Source: Ignavibacteriota bacterium | Lineage (GTDB): Bacteria > Bacteroidota > Ignavibacteria > Ignavibacteriales > Melioribacteraceae | Assembly: GCA_016716225.1 (NCBI GenBank) | Contig: JADJWT010000001.1 | Location: forward strand, 4,040,501-4,104,500 | DNA length: 64,000 bases | Direction: 5' to 3' | In this document: positions 28,001 through 36,015 of the stretch, piece after piece | How positions within the stretch are numbered: the first letter of the stretch is position 1 | Layout of the letters: each line of letters opens with the position of its first letter | Notes under the pieces: generated by a model | Told to the model about the DNA's origin: nothing | The model's input: the letters and a program-made list of their open reading frames with translations, nothing else | Databases searched by the model: none | Made by a program: the position numbers and the translations under genes

Positions 28001-28582
28001 TAAATAAGCAACAAATCCATCATCATAATCAATATTAAAAAATATTTCAGAAATATTATTTTTATCATTAACACTAAAATTTTTTCTAATATATACAGAA
28101 TTAACATTAGATATTATTGTATTGTCATCATCATCACCGTAACCAATTCCAGCTTGACCAATATTCCATCCTAAATCATTAAATGAAATCTCTTTCCATC
28201 CGCTTGGAGGTTCTTTTGTTCCAAGAAAATATTTGCAGAAATCTCCTTCTTTAATTACTGTCTGCCAAGAAATAGCTTGAGTTTTAATATCTTTTCCGGA
28301 AGCATTAATTAGTAAATACTCGTTAGCATTCAACTGAATTGGAGGCAAAACCCATTTTTGCAAATTTGGTTTTGAATCAGAAAGTGCAAATCCACTTAGA
28401 TTTATACTTTGTCCGCTATTATTAAAAAGTTCAATCCAGTCCGGAGTATCTCCAAATTCATCAAAGTAAGAATTCGAATTTGAAGGCATTACTTCATTTA
28501 TTAAAATATTTTGCGAGAAATAAATATTATTCGATAAAAATGTTATAATAAATAATTTTGGCAATGTAGAAAAGAAATTCAA
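25043..28582 (-). CDS. CotH-kinase family protein with lamin-tail domains and T9SS domain
   Basis: A 1179-residue exported protein starting at TTG, 7 bases after GGGGGA. Domains in order: lamin tail domain (about 25-115, LINEVMPSN...DWIELFNNSG), jelly-roll-like region (about 115-280), a chitobiase-type domain (about 370-425, TYYTLDGSEPDENS), CotH kinase-like domain (about 440-820; IVLRNSGNDWNLTLLRDGF, LNGEYWGIHNIREKVN, RWILFDTDFGFGY), InlB B-repeat-like segment (about 890-935), second lamin tail domain (about 940-1060) and T9SS sorting domain (from about 1095, NYPNPFNPVTTIRY). CotH proteins are atypical kinases first known from spore coats; in secreted bacterial proteins they occur beside carbohydrate-active domains, with unknown substrate. 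Its place in the glucan locus suggests action on the glycan or on surface proteins. Confidence 0.88.
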   Translation of the reverse strand: MNFFSTLPKLFIITFLSNNIYFSQNILINEVMPSNSNSYFDEFGDTPDWIELFNNSGQSINLSGFALSDSKPNLQKWVLPPIQLNANEYLLINASGKDIKTQAISWQTVIKEGDFCKYFLGTKEPPSGWKEISFNDLGWNIGQAGIGYGDDDDNTIISNVNSVYIRKNFSVNDKNNISEIFFNIDYDDGFVAYLNGKEIARSNLGINGDFIPFNKSADNTIEAKLFQNQKLETFFINEPDQILVDGNNILSIQVHNFGSQSSDLTAIPFLTIGLKVSQDENNVPEEILSSIPTLHTNFNLANGEETVYLSNISGEIIDSLKLISADSDISIGRKNGGNEIYFFNQPTPGSENIFNGFSGQVETPTLTFPSGFYQNGISINAGNSNPNIRTYYTLDGSEPDENSTLFAKNLILSSTKVLKIKSFQENLLPSRTFTQTYFIGENEYLPVISISTDPYNLWDYNYGIYVLGPNAESSIPNFGANFWEDWSRPASFEYFEIDKNIAKQWNADIKIYGAWSRAHPQKSLAVFAKGNETFDHKFFPNLSIDNFESIVLRNSGNDWNLTLLRDGFIHTIANDLDIDNLAFQPSVMYLNGEYWGIHNIREKVNLNYLASHYNVEKSSIDLLELEGFVIDGNNESYIALTEFLYANSLDDNENYKIVASQIDIKSFVDYNLFQIFIGNTDWPGNNNKFWRSRTEQPKWRWILFDTDFGFGYLDSYRHNTLEYATEPNGPDWPNPPWGTLLLRKLLENETFKNQFVNRFADLGNTIFKPENLSKILTSISKKIRNEIPDHIEKWNAFDFSTWEYNISVIKNFGDLRFSFLSTHFENYFSFNGKQVVVINNNDINGGKIKLNSLTLNQNTWYGNYFKGSKIIVKALPNPGYEFAGWSGSANSSSDSIEILVNSTIDLRANFNKKNNFKNIVINEINYNSNTNFDTEDWVEIVNNSDEIIDISNWIFSDENDTNIFVIPQNTILQSQEYLVLTSDSTDFKTYHTSVNNFVGNFNFNLSNGGELIRLFNSQMEIIDSVRYDDVNPWISIPDGSGSTLELLNPNLENSIFSNWGSSAGNGTPGKQNSNFITSVDEDEKIISNKFELFQNYPNPFNPVTTIRYSIPSSSKIHSQSVQLTIHDILGREIRKLVDGKQNAGSYKIEFNSENLSSGVYFYKLKYGNYIKTKKMIILK

Positions 28583-28666
28583 AATTCCCCCAAATAGAAC
28601 TCTATAAAAAAAAATAGTGAACCAAAATAAAATTAGTTCACTACTTTCGTAAAATTAAACAAATAA

Positions 28667-29512
28667 TTAATTTTCTATTTTTTGATAAACTCTAACATAT
28701 TCAATTTCCATTGTTGCCGGAAATGCGTCGGGATCAATTCCTTGTGCACCGCCCCAATTTCCTCCAACTGCAACATTTAATATCAAATGAAATCTTTTAT
28801 CAAACGGCCATTTTTCCCAACCTTTGTATTCATTTGTGAAAGTAAAATATTTTTGGTCATCAATAAAGAAATCAATTTTTTCTTCACTCCAATCAACAGA
28901 ATATTTATGAAAATCTGAAATTGCAGTTGGAATTTTTAACTTATTTGTTTTTTGAGTTCCAATTACATGGTTATATGCTTTTGTGTGTACCGAACCATGA
29001 ACCATATTTGGATCGTAACCAACATGTTCCATAATATCAATTTCTCCGCTTTCCGGCCAACCTCCGTATTCCCAATCTGTCGAAAGCATCCAAATTGCTG
29101 GCCAAGTTCCTTTTCCACTTGGAATTTTTGCCGAAACTTCAATTCTGCCGTATTTCCAATCACCTTTATACTTACTTCTTAAACGGGCAGAAGAAAAATC
29201 TCTGGTGCCTTCAGGTCCAGTATATTTTTCAGCAATTGCAACAATTTTAAGTTTTTCATTTTCGGTAAATGAGTTTTCTTTTCGGGCTGTATAATATTGC
29301 AATTCGTTATTACCGCCGCCACTTGCATTTACTTCGTATTCCCATTTTGATAAATCAATTTGTGGATTTTTGAATTCATCATTCCAAACTAATTTGTATC
29401 CTTCAATTTGAGGAATGTTTTCTTCATCTTTTGGTTCATTTCCGGATTCATTACAATTTAAGAAAGTGAACAACAATAAAGTATAAAATAAAGTTATCAT
29501 TTTGTTTTTCAT
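28667..29512 (-). CDS. GH16 beta-glucanase, laminarinase type, lipoprotein
   Basis: A 281-residue lipoprotein (signal ending FTFLNCNESG, the Cys being the lipidated residue). The GH16 catalytic motif reads GEIDIMEHVG, giving nucleophile E157, D159 and acid/base E162; the extra Met is the beta-bulge form (ExDxxE) of laminarinases and related endo-beta-1,3-glucanases. FHKYSVDWSEEKIDFFIDD and LILNVAVGGNWGG are further signatures of that branch. It likely cleaves beta-1,3-linked glucans or oligosaccharides while anchored in the envelope. It sits between CotH and a sodium/sugar symporter whose stop is 7 bases upstream, so it belongs to the same operon. Confidence 0.95.
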   Translation of the reverse strand: MKNKMITLFYTLLLFTFLNCNESGNEPKDEENIPQIEGYKLVWNDEFKNPQIDLSKWEYEVNASGGGNNELQYYTARKENSFTENEKLKIVAIAEKYTGPEGTRDFSSARLRSKYKGDWKYGRIEVSAKIPSGKGTWPAIWMLSTDWEYGGWPESGEIDIMEHVGYDPNMVHGSVHTKAYNHVIGTQKTNKLKIPTAISDFHKYSVDWSEEKIDFFIDDQKYFTFTNEYKGWEKWPFDKRFHLILNVAVGGNWGGAQGIDPDAFPATMEIEYVRVYQKIEN

Positions 29513-29519
29513 TTTTTAA

Positions 29520-31157
29520 TTACCAAAAAATTGCATACAGAACTGCTAAAATTAAGCAAACAGTATATGATGCAAGATTAAATGTTTTATCTGTGTTAAA
29601 TATTTTTGCAGTTAAATTAAAACCTTTGGGATCGTCATCATTTTGATTCGATGATAAACTAATCATTCCGGATATTACTATTGTAATAATAAACGTATAT
29701 AACATTTGATCCATAAAAGGCAATTCAATTGCTGGAATTTTTAATATTAAAGCTACCGGAATTGATAATATAGCACCCCAAATTGCTCCTCTTGTTGTAA
29801 CTTTTTTCCAGAACAATCCCATCATTGATACAGCTAAAATGCCTGGACTTACTAAACCGGTATATTCTTGAATATATTGAAAAACTTGTGGAAGACTTTT
29901 TAACAAAGGTGCAACTAATAATGCAATTACCAATGCTACTGCTGCTGTTATTCTGCCGGTTGTTACCAGATTTTTTTCACTTGCATTTTTCTTTATGTAT
30001 GGTTTATAAATATCCATTGTAAAAATTGTTGCTGTTGAGTTAAGCATTGATGCTAATGAAGAAACAATAGCTGCAGTTAATGCTGCAATTACAACTCCTT
30101 TTAATCCACTTGGAACAAATGTACTTATCAACCAAGGATAAGCTTTATCATAATTTAAAGTTCCATCTCCTTTAGTAAATGCTTCTTTTGCGCCTTCAAT
30201 TATAGCAGTTCCTTCCGGTTGTGAAAACATTACAAATGCAACAATGCCGGGAACTACAACAATTAAAGGAATAATGAGTTTTAAAAATGCTGCAAATGCA
30301 ATACCCTTTTGTGCTTCTTTTAATGATTTTGCGGCAAGTGTTCTTTGAATGATATATTGATTAAATCCCCAATAATATAAATTTGCAATCCACATTCCGC
30401 CAATTAAAACTGCAATTCCCGGTAGATTATTAAATTCCGGATTATCTTTCGATAATATCATATGAAATTTATCGCCGGCTTTATCATAAATGTGAGAAAG
30501 ACCATTTATAATTCCGCCATCTGGGGTTACATAATCTAAAGCAATAACTGTTGTAACAATCCCACCAAGAATTAATAAAATTACTTGAATTACATCTGTC
30601 CAAGCAACTGCAGAAAGTCCGCCATAAAGTGAATAAGCAGCTGCCAATAAACCCAATCCAATCATTGCTGGAAATAACAAAGAACCGTCACCTGTTCCCA
30701 TTACAGTATCTAATGCTTTAGCCCCTAAGAACATTACTGTTGTTAAATTTACAAATACGAATAAAAATATCCAGAAAATTGCAAGAATTGTTTTTAGAGT
30801 TGTGTTAAATCTTTGCTCAATAAATTCCGGAATAGTGTAAATCTTTTTCTCAATGAAAATTGGTAAAAAGAATTTACCAACAATTAGCAATGTAATTGCA
30901 GCCATCCATTCATAAGATGCAATTGCTAAACCGCCGGCAAAACCGGATCCGGACATTCCAATAATTTGTTCGGCACTAATATTTGCTGCAATTAATGATG
31001 ATCCAATAGCCCACCATGTTAAAGTATTTCCAGCTAAGAAATAATCATTAGAATTTTTTTCATGACCTTTTTTGTTTCTTGAGACAAAAAGTCCAAGAGC
31101 AACAATGCCAATTATGTAAATTCCAAAAATGATATAATCGAGACTGCTAAAGTTCAA
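29520..31157 (-). CDS. Sodium/solute symporter (SSS family), sugar type
   Basis: A 545-residue inner-membrane protein with about 14 hydrophobic spans. The N-terminal part (DYIIFGIYIIGIVALGLFVSR, DYFLAGNTLTWWAIGSSLIAANISAEQIIGMSG) and ALTAAIVSSLASMLNSTATIF are classic for the SGLT branch of SSS transporters, and WGFNQYIIQRTLAAKSLKEAQKG is typical of its sugar carriers. It should import a monosaccharide, probably glucose, with sodium. The start codon is TTG with GGAGAAAAG about 8 bases before. It lies between GH3 and GH16 genes, consistent with uptake of their final product. It is one of two SSS genes in the locus. Confidence 0.93.
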   Translation of the reverse strand: MNFSSLDYIIFGIYIIGIVALGLFVSRNKKGHEKNSNDYFLAGNTLTWWAIGSSLIAANISAEQIIGMSGSGFAGGLAIASYEWMAAITLLIVGKFFLPIFIEKKIYTIPEFIEQRFNTTLKTILAIFWIFLFVFVNLTTVMFLGAKALDTVMGTGDGSLLFPAMIGLGLLAAAYSLYGGLSAVAWTDVIQVILLILGGIVTTVIALDYVTPDGGIINGLSHIYDKAGDKFHMILSKDNPEFNNLPGIAVLIGGMWIANLYYWGFNQYIIQRTLAAKSLKEAQKGIAFAAFLKLIIPLIVVVPGIVAFVMFSQPEGTAIIEGAKEAFTKGDGTLNYDKAYPWLISTFVPSGLKGVVIAALTAAIVSSLASMLNSTATIFTMDIYKPYIKKNASEKNLVTTGRITAAVALVIALLVAPLLKSLPQVFQYIQEYTGLVSPGILAVSMMGLFWKKVTTRGAIWGAILSIPVALILKIPAIELPFMDQMLYTFIITIVISGMISLSSNQNDDDPKGFNLTAKIFNTDKTFNLASYTVCLILAVLYAIFW

Positions 31158-31188
31158 TATCTTTTCTCCTTAATTTAAATTTCAGTTA

Positions 31189-33042
31189 TCACTTTTTATA
31201 AGACAATCCAAATCCAAAAGGAAATAATGGATCGTATTTTTCGTCACCTACATTAATTGGTAATTGTTCAACATTTTTTGGCCAAGTAAATGATAATTTT
31301 CCGCTAAAATCTACATCACCAAATAGCACATCGGCAATCCCTTGTCCTTCAGAACCGGGAAGCCAAGCTGCAACAAATGCATTTGCTTTTTCTAATTCAT
31401 TGTTTATTATCATTGGTCTGCCAGAAAGTAAAACAATAATCATTGGTTTTTTCGAGGCTTTAACTTTTTCAATTGTTTTAATATCTTCATCATTTAGAGC
31501 TAAATCTTGATCATCTCCAAAGCCTTCTGCATAGGGATTTTCACCAACAACTACAATTACCAAATCAGAATTTTCTGCGCCGCTTCCATCTGATGATGAC
31601 GACACAATTGTATTTTTATTCACTGTGCTTTTTACAGCATTCAGTATACTTGTTCCGCCTTTAATAATTTCACCATGATTACCTTGCCATGAGATTGTCC
31701 AACCTCCGCACTGCATTCCAACATTATCTGCTCCCCTTCCAGTTACTAAAATATTTTTTAAATCTTTAGAAATTGGTAAAATATTATTCTCATTTTTAAG
31801 TAACACAAGAGATTGCTGAACAGCTTTTCTTCCTACTTCTCTATTTTCTTTAGAACCAACTTGATCAGCAAAATTATTTTTAACTTTAACTTTGTTAAAT
31901 AAATCAAAATTGAATTTAGCTTTTAAAATTCGATTAACTGCATCATCAATTCTGCTAAGTGGAACTTTACCTTCCTCAACCAATGCTTTTAAATTTGTGA
32001 TAAAATCTAAATAAGTATTTGCTGGTTCTCCATTAACTCCTACTTTTCCTTGTAAAGCTGGACCATTAGGAATCATAATCATATCAAGACCGGCATTGAT
32101 TGATTTTTCAATATCACTTTTGTAATCACCTTGTAATTGATCAATTGCAGCCCAATCGGAAACAATAAATCCTTCATATTTCAGTTCACCTTTTAACAAA
32201 TCAGTTATCAAATATTTGTGTTCATGCATTTTTAAACCATTCCAACTGCTGTAAGAAATCATAATGGATGCTGTTTTTTCTTTAATTGCAGAAATGTAAC
32301 CTGGTAAATGAATTTTTCTTAAAGCTTGTTCATCACATTCTGTATTACCTTGGTCCTTTCCTTTTGTAGTTCCGCCGTCTCCCATAAAGTGTTTTGTACA
32401 AGAAAGTACTGCATCCTGCGATGCTAAATTTCCATGCTCAAATCCTTTTACTGCAGCAGCACTAAGTTCTGAAACTAATTCTGGATCTTCACTGAAACTT
32501 TCATAAGTTCTTCCCCATCTTTCGTCCCTAACAACTGCAACACATGGTGCAAATGTCCAATGTATTTTTGTTGCTGCAATTTCTTTTGCAGTAACTTGAG
32601 CAACTTCTTCAACAATTTCTGGATTTCCTGTGCAACCCAAACCAATATTGTGAGGAAAAATAACGGCATTGTTTACATTATTATGCCCATGAACAGCATC
32701 AATCCCAAGAATAATTGGAATTCCTAATCTGGTTTTAAGTGAATAGCTAATTAATGTATCTGCCATATTAGCCCATCCTTGTGAGGAAATATCTGGTATT
32801 TCAGAATTCCCACCCCATAGAACTGAACCAATAGAATATTTTGTAATATCGTTATAATCAACAAATGCATTTTGATCAACTTGCGTCATTTGTCCAATTT
32901 TTTCATCAAGCGTCATTTTACTTAACAAGTCTTTTACTTTTTCATCAATACTTAATTCTTTTTCTTTTCTAACAACATTATTTGAACATGATAGAATGAT
33001 TATAGAAATCATTAGTACAAAAATTAGTTTTAATTTCTTCAT
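31189..33042 (-). CDS. GH3 beta-glucosidase, lipoprotein
   Basis: A 617-residue lipoprotein (signal ending IIILSCSNN). The (alpha/beta)8 domain holds GIDAVHGHNN and KHFMGDGGT, both of the exo-beta-glucanase/beta-glucosidase branch, and the nucleophile D296 in GFIVSDWAAID. The second domain (about 400-610) includes VLLKNENNILPI and the region with VVGENPYAEGFGDDQDL where the acid/base lies in ExoI-type enzymes. Such enzymes release glucose from the non-reducing end of beta-1,3- and beta-1,4-glucans and cello- or laminari-oligosaccharides. It would finish breakdown in the periplasm before the SSS symporter encoded 32 bases downstream. Confidence 0.95.
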   Translation of the reverse strand: MKKLKLIFVLMISIIILSCSNNVVRKEKELSIDEKVKDLLSKMTLDEKIGQMTQVDQNAFVDYNDITKYSIGSVLWGGNSEIPDISSQGWANMADTLISYSLKTRLGIPIILGIDAVHGHNNVNNAVIFPHNIGLGCTGNPEIVEEVAQVTAKEIAATKIHWTFAPCVAVVRDERWGRTYESFSEDPELVSELSAAAVKGFEHGNLASQDAVLSCTKHFMGDGGTTKGKDQGNTECDEQALRKIHLPGYISAIKEKTASIMISYSSWNGLKMHEHKYLITDLLKGELKYEGFIVSDWAAIDQLQGDYKSDIEKSINAGLDMIMIPNGPALQGKVGVNGEPANTYLDFITNLKALVEEGKVPLSRIDDAVNRILKAKFNFDLFNKVKVKNNFADQVGSKENREVGRKAVQQSLVLLKNENNILPISKDLKNILVTGRGADNVGMQCGGWTISWQGNHGEIIKGGTSILNAVKSTVNKNTIVSSSSDGSGAENSDLVIVVVGENPYAEGFGDDQDLALNDEDIKTIEKVKASKKPMIIVLLSGRPMIINNELEKANAFVAAWLPGSEGQGIADVLFGDVDFSGKLSFTWPKNVEQLPINVGDEKYDPLFPFGFGLSYKK

Positions 33043-33130
33043 TAAATTTTCTCTGGGTTTAAAGTTCTAAAATTATAAAGGAATTTAATTTATTTTTTTG
33101 AGGAAAAATTTCTTTAAGCATGATTTGCAC

Positions 33131-34951
33131 TTATTTAAGATATACCATTTTTTTTGAGAATTGTGAATTTTCCGTAATTAAATTAACAATATAAATTCCG
33201 GAATTTACATTATCACCATTATTGTTTATAGCACTCCATAAAAATTGATGTTCACCACTATTAAGATTTAAAAATTGTTTTGAAAATATTTCATTCCCAA
33301 TTATATCATAAATCTTAACATAAACATTTTGTTTTCTTGAAAGTTGAAATTGTATATGAGTTTCACCATTAAATGGATTAGGATAATTTTGCTTCAATTC
33401 AAAAAAAGAAGAATTTTTATTTGAATTATTTTGATTGATACTTGTAGATAACTTCTCAATAACAATTCCGCTTAAAATTGGTCTATCCAATTCTGCACTA
33501 AAATTAAATTCAAGAATTCCATCAACTACTTCAATATTGTCATGAACTAAATCATAAGCAGCATTTTTGGGTACGTGACTTAAAATATCCAAATTATCTT
33601 CTAACAAAATTCCTTCTACATGAACATCAAATATTCTTTTTCCAATTGTATCAAAAGATTTTTCAGCAAACATTAGTTTAATTTTATAACTGCCATTTGG
33701 AACTCTAACTTTATAACTTACAAGACCATTCATATCGGTTCTATAAATTTGATCCAAATCTGTAAGCCCAATAGAAGCTGTAAATTGAGATTCATATCCT
33801 TCTGTAAATCCGTATTCTTTATCTAAAAACCATTCTTGATCCGCAATAAAATCAATTTGTTCATTAGCGCCAACATTAATTTTTAGGGGAAATTTCAATT
33901 CTTCGCTTACAGAAAATGATGTTAATTTACCCGCCATTGTGTTAGGTACTGCGGCAAGATCTTTGATATTAAGTGCTATAACATTATAAGTTTTAGATGT
34001 ATCAAGATCGGAAACGGATAATCGTACAGTTTTTTGATCTTCAAGAAGTTCAGCTTTTTCAATTGCAACTCCAACAATTGTATAACTTGATTTATTTTCT
34101 GCAGATTGCTTATTTATCTGTTCGGAAAAAAATAAATCAATTGTATTTTTGATTGCTCTAATCTCCAAAATTGTAGGCGGAGTTTTATCAACATAACCAA
34201 TATTTGTATCATCAGTAAGACAAAGGATTAATTTTCCATCGGTTATTACTGCATTTTCCACAATGAACTCACAGCCATTTCCATCCCAAGTATGGGTAGC
34301 TTTTGACCATCTTGTTTCATCAAAATTATCAAAATTATCTAACCACTGAAAAGTAAAATTATTATCTGATCCTGAATCACCGTTTCCTGGAGTGTATGAA
34401 TAATATTTCACCCAATCATAGTGTGCAAAAACTGGAAGAACTTCTGGTTTAAATTCGCCAACCCAATCTTTATAAATAGGATTCCAAATATTCATCATAA
34501 TTTTTTGAGGATAAATTAAAGTTGAAATATGACTTCCACTTTGGCGGTAAACTTCTTGATCATCAATAAACCAAGCAACATAATCCGGGGTCCATTCAAA
34601 TCCATAAGTATGAAAATCTTCTGTTGGATCAAAATTTACAAAATTTGATCTAACATGATTTGTTTGTCCTGGTGTAATTGTATTAAACTGAATGTTATTG
34701 TTATATCTGCCTAAAATCTCAATATCAATTTCATTCCATTTTCCGGTTGTCCACGGAATTGAATCCGTTCCGGTAAAATAAGTAAAGAAGGATGCTAAAA
34801 TTCCATCCTTCGCTTGTAATTTGTAATTAGCTTCAAACTTTCCATAAAGAAATGCTTCGATCGTTCTATATTCCGCACCTCTATAATCTTTTGCAAAATG
34901 AAGTGTTTGAGAAAGCAAAATTAAGAATAAAATCTTTACGGTCTGTTTCAT
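33131..34951 (-). CDS. Circularly permuted GH16 lichenase with Ig, malectin and T9SS domains
   Basis: A 606-residue exported protein. After the signal peptide the mature chain begins KDYRGAEYRTIEAFLYGKFEA, which is the middle of an ordinary lichenase. The catalytic motif NEIDIEILG (E74, D76, E78) is that of 1,3-1,4-beta-glucanases. After WVKYYSYTPG (about residue 195) a Gly/Ser/Asp linker leads to WLDNFDNFDETRWSKATHTWDGNGC, which is the N-terminal strand set of ordinary lichenases. The same permuted order is known in the Fibrobacter succinogenes lichenase. Then follow an SbsA-type Ig domain (about 243-335), a malectin-like carbohydrate-binding domain (about 345-500) and a T9SS sorting domain (from about 520, NYPNPFNGETHIQF). 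It should cut mixed-linkage beta-glucan at the cell surface. Confidence 0.93.
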   Translation of the reverse strand: MKQTVKILFLILLSQTLHFAKDYRGAEYRTIEAFLYGKFEANYKLQAKDGILASFFTYFTGTDSIPWTTGKWNEIDIEILGRYNNNIQFNTITPGQTNHVRSNFVNFDPTEDFHTYGFEWTPDYVAWFIDDQEVYRQSGSHISTLIYPQKIMMNIWNPIYKDWVGEFKPEVLPVFAHYDWVKYYSYTPGNGDSGSDNNFTFQWLDNFDNFDETRWSKATHTWDGNGCEFIVENAVITDGKLILCLTDDTNIGYVDKTPPTILEIRAIKNTIDLFFSEQINKQSAENKSSYTIVGVAIEKAELLEDQKTVRLSVSDLDTSKTYNVIALNIKDLAAVPNTMAGKLTSFSVSEELKFPLKINVGANEQIDFIADQEWFLDKEYGFTEGYESQFTASIGLTDLDQIYRTDMNGLVSYKVRVPNGSYKIKLMFAEKSFDTIGKRIFDVHVEGILLEDNLDILSHVPKNAAYDLVHDNIEVVDGILEFNFSAELDRPILSGIVIEKLSTSINQNNSNKNSSFFELKQNYPNPFNGETHIQFQLSRKQNVYVKIYDIIGNEIFSKQFLNLNSGEHQFLWSAINNNGDNVNSGIYIVNLITENSQFSKKMVYLK

Positions 34952-34968
34952 TTACGCAACTTTTAGTT

Positions 34969-36000
34969 TTAGAATGTAATAATTAATGTAAATTTTTGAA
35001 CGTTGCTTAATCTTCCAAAATTTTGATAAGCATAATCAAAACCTATTGAAACATTACCTAACATATATTGTTTAATTCCGGCACCTAAAGAAAAGGATTC
35101 CTCAGAATCTTCCAGAAACATTGATTTATATCCACCTCTTAAAGAAAACAAATCATTAAACACATATTCCATACCAAGATTTACACTCTCATAATTATCA
35201 CTTACATGCAAAGCATCCATTGCAATTAGCAATTGGTGATTATCAATTTTAATTGGATCATAAGCAACACCGACTCTAAAATTTAACGGAAGATCCCATT
35301 CATCGGTTTGAAGATAAGCTGGAATACTACTATTATTACCAGAGTTTGATTCATCGGGATCATAAACAATTAATGCCGAATTTCCTTGAAGCTGCATTTT
35401 TGTTCCAAAGTTTGAAATAGACATTGCAAGCATCATTCCATCGAAAGGAGTAACATATTGAACGCCCATATCTATTGCAATTGCAGAAGCAGACATTTTC
35501 CAAATACTTTGTTGAACAAATTTTGGATTAAATCCAATAGCAAAATTATCAGTTAACTGAATAGCCCATGCTATGCTGAATGCAGCATCGGTAGCACTAA
35601 AAGTCTCTCCAGTACCGTTCGGATCATCAATTGTCGTTACTTTCATATCACCAATATCAGATGTTATGTAACTTAATCCGATTGAGCCTAGCGATCCTAA
35701 ATTGTATGTTAACCCAATAAAATCATAGCTCACATCCGCAATCCATTGGGTATGGTCAACAATAAAACCGGCGCCTTCAACTTTTGTAATTCCTGCTGGG
35801 TTCCAATATAATGCGCTTGGATCATTTGCAACGGCAACAAATGCACTTCCCATTCCCATTGATCTCGAACCTTGCGATATAGATAGAAAAGGTGCAGCAG
35901 TTGTTCCACGTTTTGAAACATTACTAACAAATTCTTGAGATATTATTAAAGAATTAGAAAGTAAAAGTATTGCGAATATTATTAATTTTTTATTTTTCAT
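34969..36000 (-). CDS. PorV/PorQ-like outer-membrane barrel protein
   Basis: The ATG at 36000 is preferred to a TTG six bases upstream because GAGA is then well spaced; product 343 residues. Following a signal peptide (LLLSNSLIIS), the conserved opening FLSISQGSRSMGMGSAFVAVANDPSALYWNPAG is that of the PorV/UPF0164 family, a relative of FadL barrels. Alternating beta strands continue to the terminal aromatic residue (FTLIITF). PorV is the outer-membrane partner of T9SS that shuttles cargo to the sortase. A dedicated copy beside a TonB receptor and many T9SS enzymes could serve export of these enzymes, or act as a small-substrate pore. Confidence 0.88.
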   Translation of the reverse strand: MKNKKLIIFAILLLSNSLIISQEFVSNVSKRGTTAAPFLSISQGSRSMGMGSAFVAVANDPSALYWNPAGITKVEGAGFIVDHTQWIADVSYDFIGLTYNLGSLGSIGLSYITSDIGDMKVTTIDDPNGTGETFSATDAAFSIAWAIQLTDNFAIGFNPKFVQQSIWKMSASAIAIDMGVQYVTPFDGMMLAMSISNFGTKMQLQGNSALIVYDPDESNSGNNSSIPAYLQTDEWDLPLNFRVGVAYDPIKIDNHQLLIAMDALHVSDNYESVNLGMEYVFNDLFSLRGGYKSMFLEDSEESFSLGAGIKQYMLGNVSIGFDYAYQNFGRLSNVQKFTLIITF

Positions 36001-36015
36001 TTTCAATCTCTTAGC

